NCBI GenBank assembly: GCA_007449985.2
Contig: VIIQ02000087.1
Location: forward strand, 310,001-374,000
Length of the DNA stretch: 64,000 nt
Reading direction: 5' to 3'
From: Desmodesmus armatus
Taxonomy: Eukaryota > Chlorophyta > Chlorophyceae > Sphaeropleales > Scenedesmaceae
Below the pieces are notes generated by a model. It ran no database searches and was not told the DNA's origin. It worked only from the letters and a program-made list of their open reading frames with translations. Below, one piece after another: positions 1 through 15,000 of this stretch (its first letter is position 1; each line of letters starts with the position of its first letter). The position numbers were made by a program, and so were the translations under genes.

Positions 1-3000
1 GGTCGTCGCCACCGGCAGACAGCACAGATCATGCTGGTGCGTCAAGGTTGTTGGCTTGGAAGGGCCACTGGCAATGCAGCAGGGATGACACCGAGTGACT
101 CACCACTCTGATGAGGCACTTGACCTGCAGGCAGGCAGCAGCAAAGGCCAGCAGCAGCAGCAGCCGACAGCCTTTGAGAAAAGGATGCACAACCCACATG
201 CAGGTGAGCAGCGTACCAGATGCTGGCAACCACGCCTGGTGATGTGCCGCTGACGATAGGCCATGGTGGTGACTCATGCCCGGCGAGTTTGCTTGCTGCA
301 AGCAAACTGTGGCTGGTGTGTGCCAGACCCGGGGCCAGCACACTGGCTGTGAAGCTGGGTCTGATATCAAAGAATGCAACCCTCCTCATCACTGTTGCTG
401 TACGTGGCTGACATGAGCGGGTGTGGGCCAAGAGTGTTGTGCGGAGGACACTGCTGCACCTGGCAGCGTGGTTTGGAGGAAAGTGTCACACAGGAATGCC
501 TGGGTCAAGGGCGCATAGGCGTCACTTATGCAGGCGCCTATGCCTCGGCTATGCATCTGAAAAGCTCACCAGCTGGAAGGAGTCCTGGTTGGTGATGGCT
601 GCGGTCCTTTGTGCAACAGCCTGGGCTTGAGCCCTTCCCTTGCCCTGCAAGTATACAGCACAAAAGCAAAACAGGAGCTGAAACGGTCTGCAAATTAATC
701 TCAGCAGACATATCTGCTGGAATAACTTGTGATAAGCCACAGCAGGTGCAGGCACAGCCTGGGCTGGCTGCCTGTGCCTTGCTGCTGCTGATGTTGCCTG
801 CTGCCATGGCTGGCACGCGTGCTGCTTCCAGGACAAGCTGCCAGCACCGGGTGGTGATACCTGCTGGATGATGAATCACAACTCAATCAGGACTTCGGCT
901 GCAAGCTGCACCCACCATGATTCTTGTGCTTGTGTGCTGTGTCCAGCTGCTGCTGACCAGAAAGGCGACACCAGAGGAGCTGCAGGGCCCTGCGTGCAGC
1001 AGGCGCACAGAGTCATACACCCCATGGTTGAGGCGGTACCGGTATGTTACGTTCACGAGCGTGCCCACAGCCAGCGAGGTTGCGTGGGCTGGCAAGGTTC
1101 AAATTCACTGATCAGACTGCAACTGCAGTCCCCTATGCTGTGTCAAGGCGTCCTCTCTGCAGCTTCATTTAGCTCGTATGCTTACTTTAAAATACTGAGA
1201 TCAGAGCAGGCGTGCCAGACGCCCACGAAGAGACGGGCAGCAGTGAAGACAGTGAGAGCGCGTATTTCTGATTGCGAGTCAAGAAGAAAGGGATGGGAAA
1301 CGTGGGTTCACACAGCACTCCGCCAATTGACATCGGTTCCATTTATGCTTAGGAGTAGTGGGGTTGCTCAGGCTCAGTGGAACCCTAACAGGGTGTTAAA
1401 TTCAAACCATGCAAGTTGTTGAGTTTGTTGTTGAGTTTGGAGGGAAAGGTCAGCGTGTCCATGTCATGTGAGAGCGTTGAAATTGAAATTTCATATGCTT
1501 TGCATGTGCTTCTGCCAGCCTGGCCAGGCTGTAGCTGCCACAGCCTGGCAACAAATCAGGCAGATGCCTCTTCATGCTGCAAGCACTGTTACAAAGTGGA
1601 AAAATGGGCATCATGGCAACACAATCCCACTTTCAGGATAACTTACAGCCACCATGCAGCTGCAGTGCTTGATTACAAGCCCTCGCCTGGCAGAAGCTTT
1701 CCATGCAAGGTGGGCATATGGTCCATGGTGTACTGCCAATCAAGAACCTGAACTGCCTGCCACATCTACTGCTTGATTCCATACACCAGGAACTGCTGTG
1801 TGCCAGCAAAGGCTGCAGCCAGGCCCACGCCACCTCCTGTAGGCTGGCAGAAGGCCACCTGGTTGCAGGGCACAACGTAGCCTGGCACCATGTTGCACCT
1901 GCAGTGAAAGGACAGCCATGCAGAACAAAGTGAGACACAGCTCAGCAGGCATGCACTGACACTTGACTGCCTGTATGCCTGGAAGCTTGTGTGAGCACAT
2001 GAGCGTGTGTTTGCAGACATCACTGCATCATGCTGTGCACACACTTACAGCACACACCCCTACCTCACCTTGCAGCATCAAGTAGCTTGGTCGCCAAGCC
2101 CTTCCTGCGCTGCTCAGGTGAAACCCACACCATGCGGACCCCAACCATGGCACGCATCGGCTTGCGCTGGTCAACCAGCAGGCTGCGGCGACTGCCACTG
2201 CCTCCTGCGCCCGCTGCTGCTGCTGCTGCCGCCCCACTGGCTCCTGCACGTCGCGCGCCACTGCTGCCGCTGCCGCCAGTTGACCCAGCCCTGTCTGTGC
2301 TCAGCAGCACAGAGCTGCCAGGCCCACTGGGGGTGTGAGCAGCCGCAGCATCTTCCTGCCATAGTGGCACACGCTGCCGCTGCTGCGGCATGGGCCGTGC
2401 AGAAGACACCCCTGAGCCCAGCACAGAATCCTGCAGGTCCACATGCTGCTGCTGCACATCAGCCTGCTGTGCTGGAAGCGCCTGCTGTTCTTGCTCTGGA
2501 GCATGCTGTGCAGGCTGCGACAGTGCCAGCAGCGGCCCTTCCTGGCCGCCTGTTTGAAGCACTCCTTGGCTGCCCAAACTGAAGGCGACAGGCTCTGCTG
2601 CCGTGGGCCCACAAGCAGCGACTGCAGCATCACCCACCACTCCTGTTCCTGCACCCGCCGCTGCCAGTGCCTCGTCCACCACTGCTGCTGCGCCCACGCT
2701 GGCTGGCGACTGCAGCTGCAGGCGCCGCCCGGCTGACAGCAAGCTGTTGGGGCAGCTGTCTGCCTTCAGGTTACAGCTGGGAGCGCCGTCCGACTCGCTG
2801 CGCGCGGACGGGTCAGAACGCAAAGTGCCGCCGCTGGCGCCTGCTGCCCTGCCAAGTGCTGCCAGCCGCCCACGCTTGCGCAGGCCGGGCCACAGCAGCT
2901 GCTGCGGCTCCCGCTTCTGTGCCTGCTGCTGCTGCTGCTCTGGGTGGGAAGTGGCGCCCAGTATGCTAGATCTTCCTGCCTGTTGCTGCTGCTGCTGCTG

Positions 3001-6000
3001 CTGCTTTGGACCTTGTGCGGCACGCGCTGTTGAGTCCACCTCCTGCTCTTGGGAACCTGCAAGAAACATGTGGAATATTGGGAGCGCAATGACAAGGTGC
3101 AGCGCTGGTACAGCCAAGACAACACGGCTGAACAGGCCAGGCATCAGCGCAGCGGTGCCACCATGCTGCCAAACAGCGTGATGCAGAACCCCTGCCACTA
3201 GGGCAATACTGGATCCCGCCATGCATAAAGCATGTGAATTGGTCTCACCTGCAGGCGCCAACACCCTGAAGGCGTGTTTCAGCGGCTCTGCCACAGCCAG
3301 CCCCACCACCCGCCCCTTTGACGAAACGTATAGGAACACCTGCAAGCCAACAGCGCACCGTTGCATGTGGATGGTTGCAAAGCACAGGAGTCACACACCA
3401 GGAGCCGCAGACTGTGCCCTTCAGTACTTCGAGCACAACTGACAAGCAGCACAAGCATTTGCAGACATGTGAAACATGAGAAGGCCACAGGTCTGCTGGC
3501 TGTTGCCCCTGATGACTCCAATTAGGTCGACTGCAGCTGAGCATAGCATATTTGGACGCTCACCCTTGCTTGTGGCACAGACAGCAACCAGCCAGGTGCC
3601 ATGCCGTGAGCTTTCTCCACAAAAGCGCACAGCTCCCGGACCTGCGCAACGCACACAGTGCAGTCAGTGCACAAATAGCACTCAGCCAAACAACACAACC
3701 CCTGGGTGACTTGCTGGCTGGCCATGCAGCAGTTGCAGTACAGCACCGTAACCTATTGGATAAGCACATGCAACAGCGTGGGGCCAAACTGAAATCCTGT
3801 GTGATTGCATGGTAGCTGATGCAGTCTCACGGCAGACACACCTTTTTGACATGGTTTGCTGGGTCTGTCTGCAGCACCATCAACAGCCGCCCCTGACCGA
3901 CCTCTGACACAAGCACGCGCTCCTGAGGCCAGCCCTGCACATGCCGGCAGACAGTACAGCCCGTTCAAAAGGCCATATACTCGGACATGCTGCCAACATT
4001 TGCACCTTCCGCCATCCGCATGCCAGCAGCCTGTGTGTGATTGTGTAAAGGTGCCTCAGTGGCCGAGGTTGTTGTGAATGGTGATGGTGTAAGGTATGGT
4101 GCTGCTGCTGCAACTCCTATCCGCAAGCTGTGCAGCAATGGCTCACCTGGAACTTGAAGCCTTGCAGTGCCCCTTGGTGGTAGGCTTTGTGCAGCTTCTC
4201 GTCCTCTTCAAGACCCTTGGTGTACACCATGCCGCACACACTGCAACGGCTGGCTCCAAAGTCATGCTGCACAGCAGAACAGTGGCATGCATGCCGGTCT
4301 CAAAGCTGGCGTGGGATCTGAGTTGGTCAAAAGGCAGATTGGACCCTTTGAGTGTTACTTTCTCCTTCACTCCCCCCCCCCCCCCCCGCACGTGCATAGC
4401 GGCACGCACAGACCAACTGCCTGCACTATCTGTTGAATTGGCATAGCTGCATTTCATCAGCTGACTTACTTGGCCAAGGTCCAGATACAACTGCGTGCCC
4501 TTGGATTGCTGCACAGCCTTGCTGAGCTTGACACCGTCCTGTGACTTGCTGCTGAGCTGTCTGCTGTGTGTGCTGTCTGCTGGTGTGGCAGCCCCTCCAG
4601 CAGGCGTATTCTCCTTCCTGCATACATGGATAAGTCGACCTGAGACCTCAGCTGCTGTGTTCCACACGAACAAACGCCAGCATGCCCTGGCCTGCACTCA
4701 CAACTGTAGCTGCTGTGATGTTTCATTGCCAGCGGTTGCCTCAGCCTTGTGCTCATTGCTGTTGCCTGTCACTGTCTCTGACACTACCACGTTTCCTGAA
4801 GACGCCTTTGCACTGGACACTCCGAACAGCTGCTGCAGAGTGGGTTGTGGCATGGAACTGCTGCTCACAACGGAATGTGTGGGGGGTGACAGGACAGCAA
4901 ATGATGTGATGAAGGAGATTTAACCAAATAAATAATCGTTGATAGAGCTTTTCGCACTGCAGATTACCGTCCTAGAGTTTGAATCGCAACTGTGACCGTT
5001 GAGGAGAACTGCCACCCCAAACTGACAGCTTTGTCCTGTTCAGTATGCACTAGAAGAAGCTTTATTTCTGCACCTGCGATCCTGCGGCACCCTCCTTGTC
5101 CGGCCTCAGGCATTCACATGGATGCTGGATCCAGCAAACGTACGCCACACCACACCCCACAATTGCTGCCCTATGCCTTGAAAGCGCTCCAAGTACGACT
5201 GATGAACAGATACAGAGCTCAATCGCAGCTGCAATGCTGATTACTTGCACCCACAATGTACTGCGTGTATACGGTACGCGTCCACACCCTCTGTTGTGGA
5301 CACTCCACAACACCCTCTACATAATCCCACCACAAAGAATGCATGAGTATTGTGTCCTTGCAATTCTTGAGCAGGCAGGACAAACATGTGCAGCCCTGCA
5401 GCGACCTGGCAATCACAAGCTTGGATCGACAGCCAACAGAAGCCGCATGTGCAACAATGCTGGTCGACCTAAAAGGTTCCCTGGGTCACACAGAAATAAA
5501 GTAAGCGCATCACTAAACGTCTTGAGGACCCCCATCATGTATGCACAGCAGCAAGGATATTATCACAGTATCAAAAGGCTGTATGCAGCGCTGCCGCTGT
5601 GGGCTGTGGCTCAACAGCTGGCAGGTTTGCTGGCAGCTCGGAAGCACTAATCCATGCACTGATCAGTCATGACATAGGTTCCTCAAGGCTACAGTGTGAT
5701 TGATCATGTACGTTGATCACTTGCTGACCACAGGTCCTTGGGAATACCACTACAGTAGTTTGGTTTTGAAACCACAGAGCAGCATGTGTGGGGTGGTCGT
5801 CAGCAGCCCGTTTCAGCGCTGCTGCTTTTATGCCCTTTGTATGCCTGCGTTGTGGCCGTAACTGGCACAGGCTTTCTAGTGTCCTAGGTCACTGGTCGCC
5901 TGGTGGTGTCTTGCTTGTCTTGCACCAAGGTCGATTTGCTGCTTGCAGCATGCTGCTTGCACAATGAACCTGGCCGGAAACACGTGTAATGATGGTACAC

Positions 6001-9000
6001 GGACAACACAACAGATTGACACTGGGCCCAACAATGTGGCGGGTGTTGCACCGCGATGCTGCCCTCAATACAGGGCTGCCAGGCATCCCAATATGCAGTG
6101 CTGTCAAATCACTGGATACTTTACCAAACACACTGCACCTTGAGCCATCGAAGCCTTCAACTCATATGCTTGCAATGGGCAAAGGACACTTCAGCATCTG
6201 AGTCCAGGGTGATGGGTGCACGCACCTCCACATTGGGCGCCTTCTCCTGCTGAAGCTTCCGGCACACCTGAGCCTGTTGCTGCTTCTGCAGCTTGCGCTG
6301 CTCCAGCCAAGCAAAAAACTGCTTGGGCGGCTTCCCGTAGATGAAGGCATAGACAGTGGCCATGCAGATGGCGCCGCCAATCCAGTTGCCGATGGTGGCT
6401 GAGTTCAGCAACATGGCACACATGAGCATGATGTTGAAATCATGTGCTGAATGCTTTCCCCAGAACAAGGTGTCCCTGTTGCAGCTGGCTGTGCTTCCGC
6501 AAGCATCACAGCAGGCGGCCAGCAACATGCGGACGACACCCTCTGCCCCTGGCCCGCTGCAGCACATGATGGTTGCGACGCTGATAACTAGCCCTGCAAA
6601 GCAGCTGCACGCGCTGCACCGAATCAGGATAAGCAAGTTGCTGCTAAGCCCACGTGGCAGCTGGTGCTTACCTGGGATGAGGTTGTGCCAGACAAACTCC
6701 TTTGCAGTGACTGGTGCGCCAAGGGCGATAGCCATGGGGATCAGAAACTGATTAGCTGCAGACAGACAATGCAGCACCGGGAGCAGGAGTAAGGTGCTGA
6801 GGAGTGCTTCCCTGGTGGGGTGCTGCTAGCCGCACGCTCAGGCACTTGCTGTGCCCCTGGCAAATGCGATTGAAGCCAGCATGCAGCACACAACTTGGTT
6901 GCACCGCCCACTCAGGCACAGAACCCCTGCCAGCTGAGCTCACCTATGCAATGCTCAAAGCCCAGCATGGCGAAGGCTGAGATGGGCAGCCAGACGGCAA
7001 CTGCTTTGCCTGTCAGGTCCTGCGCTGCATTAGCCTGCCAGGTGGCGATGCACACCAGCCAGTTGGCGAATATGCCCTGCACCAGCACCTCTCCCCAGCC
7101 CTTGGACACCTTCTTGTGAGCCAGCACCTTGATGTACCTGCAGGACATGTGGAACGGGCGCATGTTGAGCGGCTCATGTGCACAAATGCCAGGGCATAGA
7201 ACACCCCTGCATGCATAAGGCCGCTTCGGATCGGTCCCACAGTACCAGCACAGCACCCAGGACGAGGGTCGCTGCTACTGCAAGAGGAAACTGTCTGACT
7301 GCAAAACTTGCCAATTGACAATTGTTGGGTGTGGTTGCTCATAGGCACTGAACCACCAGGCAGAAGGCCAGCACTCTTCGGCCTGCTGCATATTGCAACC
7401 TCCTGCGGTTGGGCCCCAAAAAGCATGCACGCTGCACCATTGTGCCACTGCTTGTATGAAAGCGCCCTCAGGCTGCGTGGGTCCCTGCTTGCTCACCAGT
7501 CCTTGTGCTTGTAGATACCGCCAGCATACATCAGGCCCACGAAGATGGCGCATCCCACAAAGTTGAACATCCAGCTGGACACCCACATGCGCACGCAGTC
7601 GCGCTTGCGCACCTTGCCCTCCCACCACGCACATGTCATGTACGCGCACAGGCTGGTGTACAGCTCAGCACCACACACCAGGATCTGCAGGACAGCATGC
7701 GCAGGCCGGATCAGTCAGCATTGTGCCTGGCGGGCAACACATGTGTAGTACAGCAGTCAAGCTTGCCAACAGATGGCACCACACGCGCCTGGCTTCAGCC
7801 GCCATCTCAGTGCAGCACGATGTGCTGTCACACGTCGCACATGGGATGCTGCAGAAGACTGTGTGCTGCAGGATAGCTGCACTGACGTGTAAGGCTCGCC
7901 TGGAAGGCAACAAACAACAAATCTGATGCAGATGTAGAAGCAGGCTACAGCAAGAGACACCCACCAGTGTGAAAGAGAAGGGAAAGCCTACAGCGCCAAA
8001 CAGCAGGCTGAACAGTCCAGGGGCATCCTCCAACCAGGCTTTGGGTGCATTGCCACCCACAATCAGGCACAGAGTGAAGCCAAAGCCGCAGTACGCCCCA
8101 GCAATGATAGACAGCAGCGCCACTTTGGTCCAGTGGAACTTGGCCTTCTCCTCTCCTGCAGTGCAGTGAAAGGAATGAGCCGCTGTTGATGCCATGCCTA
8201 CTTTGTCGGTGGTCCTTCCTCGTACACAAGGGACCTGGAATGCAGTAGCAGAGCCTGGGGGTGCACCCGCTGTGGTGCAGCTCCCATCAGGTTGTGTTGA
8301 TTTTGTGGCCATGCGCTGCACACTGTTGCGCAACATGCAGGCTGCAGCAGTGCATACCATGACAAGTGTATATGCGGGAGGAAGGCAGAGGTGTCTGTGA
8401 CAAGATGCAGCCGCAGCTGCATGCTGGCCGATTGGTGGCAACCATGGCATCCTGTACTGCTCAAGCCTTGATCAGCCAACAGCGACTGACACGGAGGTCG
8501 GCTGTCTGCACAAACTGTGCTGATAGCCATGCATTGCTCTGCATCTGCACAATGTGCAGTGCCACACGCCACAACATTTTGCGGGCACACTCTGGGCACG
8601 CATGGCGGCTGCAGCACTCACATACTATAGGCCTTCATATAGAGGTGCAAGACAGCATGTGTGCTTACCATGGTGCGCAATCTCTGCATAGATTTCAGGT
8701 GGGGATAGGATCGCGCTCTTCTTGATAGCCACTGCATCAAATGCCTGGCTCTCATGGTTTGGCGGCCACTTGGGTTGGGGCCAAGCTCCTGGAACCTGGA
8801 CATCGTTGTCCTCGCATGTGCGCTGCCGCCTGAGGCTTGTGCAAGTTGACAGCTGTCCCAAAGTCCCTGGGGACTGTATGGAAGGCGAAGGCGGAAGCTC
8901 TGCCCGCTGTGCCTTCAGGCTCAAGCCATCTAGCCCAGCCATAGTTCTGCTAGAAGCAGGCCTGCAGATGCAAGGCACACTCAGACAGCTTGTCCAGCTG

Positions 9001-12000
9001 GCTGCACATGCGCTGCTGCTGGTGACCAGCAGGATGTGATGCACTTGCCCACCTGAGAGAGCCTAGGCGTCACAGTCTGCTGAAGTCACACAGAAATGTT
9101 TCAATGCTGAAAATTTCCACGATTGCTCACGATCAGTCTGCTGGGGTGGTCTGACCCAATCAATCCCAGGTGGGTGGGCTGCTGGTTGTGTATCTCTTGT
9201 CTTCGTTGCTGTGCAGTTTGACAAAGGTGGTGATGGGTTTTGGTGGGCGATGGATGTACTGCTTGGCCGGCTGTTCGGTGTGTCAACTACTGTCATGTCA
9301 TGTTTGACCGTTCAGCAGGCACTGATTATTAGCATTGACGAATGTCTGAGACGCCCTAAACTGTTCACCAACAACAAGTCACAGCACGTTGATTCATCGT
9401 GGCCCATAAGTCCCAACGCCTCCAGTTGGTTGATGTACATCACACAGTTGGTGTGCATTTGCACTATCATAGGCATCAAGGCATGGCCACTAGCGGACAG
9501 GTAATGGGGTGCCATCAGTATAAGCTTTGTGGCAGCCACCACTACCACAGCAACCCCGTGCAGTTGGCCTGTCCAGCTGGCCCAGTCGCGCCCGTGCCGA
9601 TGCTGATGCATGTGCTGCCGCAACTGCAGGAGGGACCACCAGGCTCTGTGGTCAGTGGTACAGCTGCCCCCTCAAGCACAGTAGTTCATCACTCTGTTGA
9701 CGCAAGCAATGCTGCCTATGCCACAATCAGCAGGTCACGCAACAGGCTGGGCCAGTCACACACTTCCACAGGTGGTACACCTGCACCGCCTGTGCTGGGA
9801 TTCAACAAGAGGCGCACATGGGAAGACAACGATGTACCTGTCTGCTCAGCTGGCTACCCACAGCCCAAGTGGCCAGCAGGCCATGAGTCAGAAGCATTTG
9901 AAGCAGTTGCAATAAAGAAGAGCAGCATCTTGTCCCCACCAGAGATATATGCGGAGATTGCACATCACGGTACGCAAGCTGTCAGTGAGCGCCTCATCCT
10001 TGCCTTGAAGATATGATGGCATCACATGCATGCAGTGCCACGACACAGGATCCACCCCCAGCCAGCACACAGCGGTCAGCTGACTGCTGCAGCTGCGGGC
10101 ACTTGAATCCTTGAATCCAATAAACCATGGTTGATTCTATGCATTTGGAATAATGAAGGCCATGATATCATCCAGAGGATCGGGGATGGTTCCATGATAC
10201 CTGCTACAGCATGCTGTGGCCAATCCACTCATCATGCTGCAGGAGAAGAGAAGGCCAAGTTCCACTGGACCAAAGTGGCATTGCTGTCAATCATTGCTGG
10301 GGCGTACTGCGGCTTTGGCTTCACCCTGTGCCTGATTGTGGGTGGTAATGCACCCAAGGACTGGCTGGAAGACGCACCAGGACTGTTCAGCCTGCTGTTT
10401 GGCGCTGTCGGCTTCCCCTTCTCTTTCACACTGGTGGGTGTGTCTGGACATGTTCTTCGTTCAAGCAGGGGCTTCCCTGTTTCCTGTCCTGCACACCACT
10501 TCTATCCAGACTCTGTTGCATGCTGCAGGAAAGCTGGTACAGGATGGTTGCACAGAGCTCCGAGCTCTGTGCAACCATCCTGTACCAGCTTTCCTGCAGC
10601 ATGCAACATGCGACGCATGGCATTCTGCAGTTTGGCATGTTGCACACTGTGCACAGGTCTGGAGCCTCCTTGGAGCTAGGCTAGCCTGCAGCGCTGGCTG
10701 CATGCACAGGTGTCAGTCCAGTCACTGACTTCCGTCAGTGACAAATTGGACTGCTGCAGGACTGTGCTGTTTGCTAGGCACAGTTGTCCTACAGCGTGCA
10801 CTGCTAGCGGTACTGCATAGCTGACTGACCCGGCCTGCGCATGCTGTCCTGCAGATTCTGGTGTGTGGTGCTGAATTGTACACCAGCCTGTGCGCGTACA
10901 TGACATGTGCCTGGAGGGAGGGCAAGGTGCGCAAGCGCGACTGCGTGCGCATGTGCGTCACCAGCTGGATGTTCAACTTTGTGGGATGCGCCATCTTTGT
11001 GGGCCTGATGTATGCTGGCGGCATCTACAAGCACAAGGGCTGGTGAGCAAGCAGGGACCCGGGCAGGAAGCTTTCATGCTGACAGCAGCGTCGCACCCTG
11101 CATGCAACATAAGGCCGACCGCACTCTAGGGCGGTGGCTTTTGGCCAGGGCCCCCTGCGGCATGCTTGTCAAAGCGTGACATCCTCCAGCGGGTGGCATC
11201 ACTGCGGCCAATCAGTTACTGCGCGTCACGAGTTTGTCAGACCAGGCTGGCACTGTGCTGGCCTCAAGCATGCGCGCTCCACCTTCATGCAGCCTGCAGG
11301 ACTGCTGTGCCAGGCCGCGCATGGGCCGCTCGACACACCTAAACTTCAACACCTAACCCGGGGATCATTGTCCTGCATGTACAGCCTCATGCATGCAGGG
11401 GTGTTCTACTAGGCATAGTATGCCCTCACCTCACTGCACATAAGCCGCTGAACAAGCGCCCATTCCACATGTCCTGCAGGTACATCAAGTTGCTGGCTCA
11501 CAAGAAGGTGTCCAAGGGCTGGGGAGAGGTGCTGGTGCAGGGTATATTCGCCAACTGGCTGGTGTGCATCGCCACCTGGCAGGCCAATGCAGCGCAGGAC
11601 CTAACAGGCAAAGCAGTTGCCGTCTGGCTGCCCATCTCTGCCTTTGCCATGCTGGGCTTTGAGCATTGCATAGGTGAGCACAGCCAACAGGTGATCAGCT
11701 GTCTGGGCTGGCGAGGTTTGGAGAGTGCTTGACATGCAGTGGTGCCAAAAACGGTCTTGTTCCAGATTGTGTGCTTGCGGAGTGCGGCAAGGACTTAACA
11801 GTTGCAAATCATGTTGCGCTGCCCTGTGCTGGCACTGTCTGTTGCAGCCAACCAATTTTTGATCCCAATGGCTATTGCACTGGGCGCACCAGTCTCTGCC
11901 GAGGAGTTTGTGTGGCGCAACCTTATCCCAGGTATGTATGTATGTATAGTTCAACAGTAGCGGCGTTGCCGGTACCAATGAGAAGAGCCAGCAGTTGACC

Positions 12001-15000
12001 ATCGTGAATGCTGGGAACCCTCATGAGTACTCTGTGTCAGTACTTGCTGCATGCCATGTGCCGGGCAGACCTGCTGGGTAGCTATCAGCCTCCTGCACCA
12101 ATGCTGATTCAGCTCTACTGCGCATGGTTGCCACTCGGCAGCGGGCTAGAGTCTGAGATCTCCGCCAATTTGACACCTGTCTGCTCACCCACTGCTGTTG
12201 CAGCCACCATCGGCAATTGGATTGGCGGCGCCATCTGCATGGCCACAGTCTATGCCTTCATATATGGCAAACCTGCCAAGCACTTTACACAGTGGCTGGA
12301 CACCAGCAGGAAGACACACCCACAGTGACACACATCTATCAACTGCTGGAGGATCCCATGAACAATGAACACCAAGTGAAACACACTGCTGTTGGCGACA
12401 GTGCTGTGCTGCCTGCCCTGTCAAGAATGCCCTTTGTGAATGCAACACAGCACTCCATTTTGTTCCTGGCACTCCATTTTGTCCCTGGACATTGTCAAAC
12501 AAACCTTGCAATATGCAACAGATCTGCATTCTCTTGGCACTCAGCCCCAGCACACAGGACTGTCTGTTGTGATGGGTTGTTGCTGTATGCTCTGTGTGAT
12601 GGGTTGTTTGTCTGCAAGACTGCGCTCTTACGGCGACGCGCTGCTGCAGTAGGCTGATAGGCCATGCATCCTGGGTGTGGCCGTGCGCCGGCCCGTAAGC
12701 CTTCCTGCAAGACTAGTGAGTCTTGGTGTTCATGTGCCTCATTGCGTGCGTCATCTCCTGTGGCGGCTACATTTGCTGATTCCTTGCACATGCCTGGGTG
12801 CTGCCTTTGCATCCATCATCTTGCTGCAGACTTGCAATCCAACAGCACCATCAGTGCAACGTTACAGTGCAGTGGCATAGGAGCCCGTACGGCGATGTTG
12901 TTGCCCTGGTCCTGCTTGCTAGATTGACGATCAGTCATGTGTTGACATGGGACCGTATGTTGAAACATATTTGAGCTTTGTTGGGTGCTGTCTGTACTAC
13001 GCATCATGATGTTGCGACTTGCAGCCGTCCACTCACTGGCGGCGGCGAGCACCAACCCCTCCAAAAGTCCCGCATGCTGCCTGGTAATTTGGCTTTGAAC
13101 GCTAATCCTGCAGTGTACCATGAGGCTTTGCATGCAGTGTGTTGTGCCGCAGCCAGCTGTGTTGGCATGTGCGGATCTCATTGTGACGGTGTCGTGCGGA
13201 ATTCTGAAGGATGTCCATCAGCCCACCCCTGAAATGCGTTTGTGGAGTCCTTCTGGAAACCGATGTGGAAGATGACGTTAGTGCAAGGAAGTGTAACCCC
13301 TGGGTGGGACATAAATGGACAATATCGTCCCTGTACTGCATGGCCAAGTAGAAGCAAAGATCGTTGACACTCCCAGTCAGGTAACATCATACAAGAGCAC
13401 GGCAGCTAAACCCACGCTCAAACCACTGGACCACAGTGGCCCACAAAACCACTGGTCCCATGGCTTTTGCTGCTGCCCCGGCAGAACGCCTGCACACGCT
13501 GCACATGCACGCACACTGTACACCACAGACCGCCCCCTCAGGTGAAATAACACAATGCAGCAATAACAACAATTGGGATGGTGAGGCACCATTGACGAGC
13601 TCACGTGTGCAGTGAACACTAAGATGGGACAAGCTTGTTACAGAAGCCAACCGCTGGCCCTTGTGTGACCACAAGGCGACTGCACTGGCACGTCACACTA
13701 CTGCTGCAGGCCATCACAGCACGGTAGTTCCATCAGAATATCATTGCTGGGTCATTGCTCAACGCACAACATGGGAGACCACTTGCGCTGGAGGGCGCTG
13801 ACAGGTGCCTGCTGATAATAGAGGCGAGGATGATGCCTACTGATGACAGACACAAGGACAACCCTACTCGACGCCGCAATAGTAGTACTAACAGTGCAGT
13901 AGTAACAAGCACACGCAACACAAGCAGCAACGGTTTGGGGGGTGAGCAGCTGGCGGGAGCGTGTTTTGACAAACAGGCCACAGCCGCATGCCGCCCTGCT
14001 GTGTAACACGCAGACTCCCCAGACTGCTCAACAACACGCCCCTGACATGTGCCACACATGCACGCGGCATGTGCCGGCAGCCTACTATAAAGGTACCGCA
14101 CCTCACCAACAGCAGTGACTCCTCACTCAGCTCTACGCAACACAGGCACCACACGTGCACCCCCTGTCACGCCAGCCGCAGCCTAGGGGGTACCACACTG
14201 CACCAAAGGCAGTGGCTCGACACAGCTCTATACAACACACGCACCACACGCCCTCTTGCGCCCAGCCGCGGCTTGCAACAATGTGCAGCTGGTGCATTGT
14301 AATGCATGCAAGCTAGCTGCACAAGTGCAGAGGCTTGATTGCTACAGCACCAGCAGAACAACATTTCGTATGATCAACCACTGCCACCACCACTGCCCTG
14401 ACCAACAGACCTGCAGATGCAACTGCAGGGTTGCCGAAAAGGGTGCACGGACAGGCAGACAGGCCATCAGAGCAAAGCCCAGGCCATCTGCTTTGGCACA
14501 CTCTGCTTGCTGCAGGGCAAAACCCGGCGATCAAGGCACAGTGTGTGCCAGCTGCCCAGCTGCTGGGCGCCCAGTGGCATGTGAACACCACCCACCAATG
14601 CACATGCCACAGTATTCTTTGACAATTGCAAATGTGTCTGATGGACATCGCCCTGCTGGCCACGCTGGTTGCAAACTCCAAAACACCAACCGATGCACAG
14701 CAGTGGTTGCAATAGGGTACTTGCAGTGTCCTGCACCCCATGAGGCACTAGCCCCGCCCTTCACTTGCCCAACCTTGCAGACCATGTGATACAGCTTTGC
14801 ATGCACCAATGTTTGTGACAACAGCGCGTCACATCCGTTCAGGAAACCCCAACAAAACGAACCCCCGTTGACAACCCCCGTTGAGGCACAACCATGGAGG
14901 GCATACTCTTTCCAAGACAAGCTTGCGGTTCTATGATGCCGGTTTCAGCCATGCGCTGCGGCAATTGAGCAAGAATGAAGACGTCATCCCTGCGCAGAGG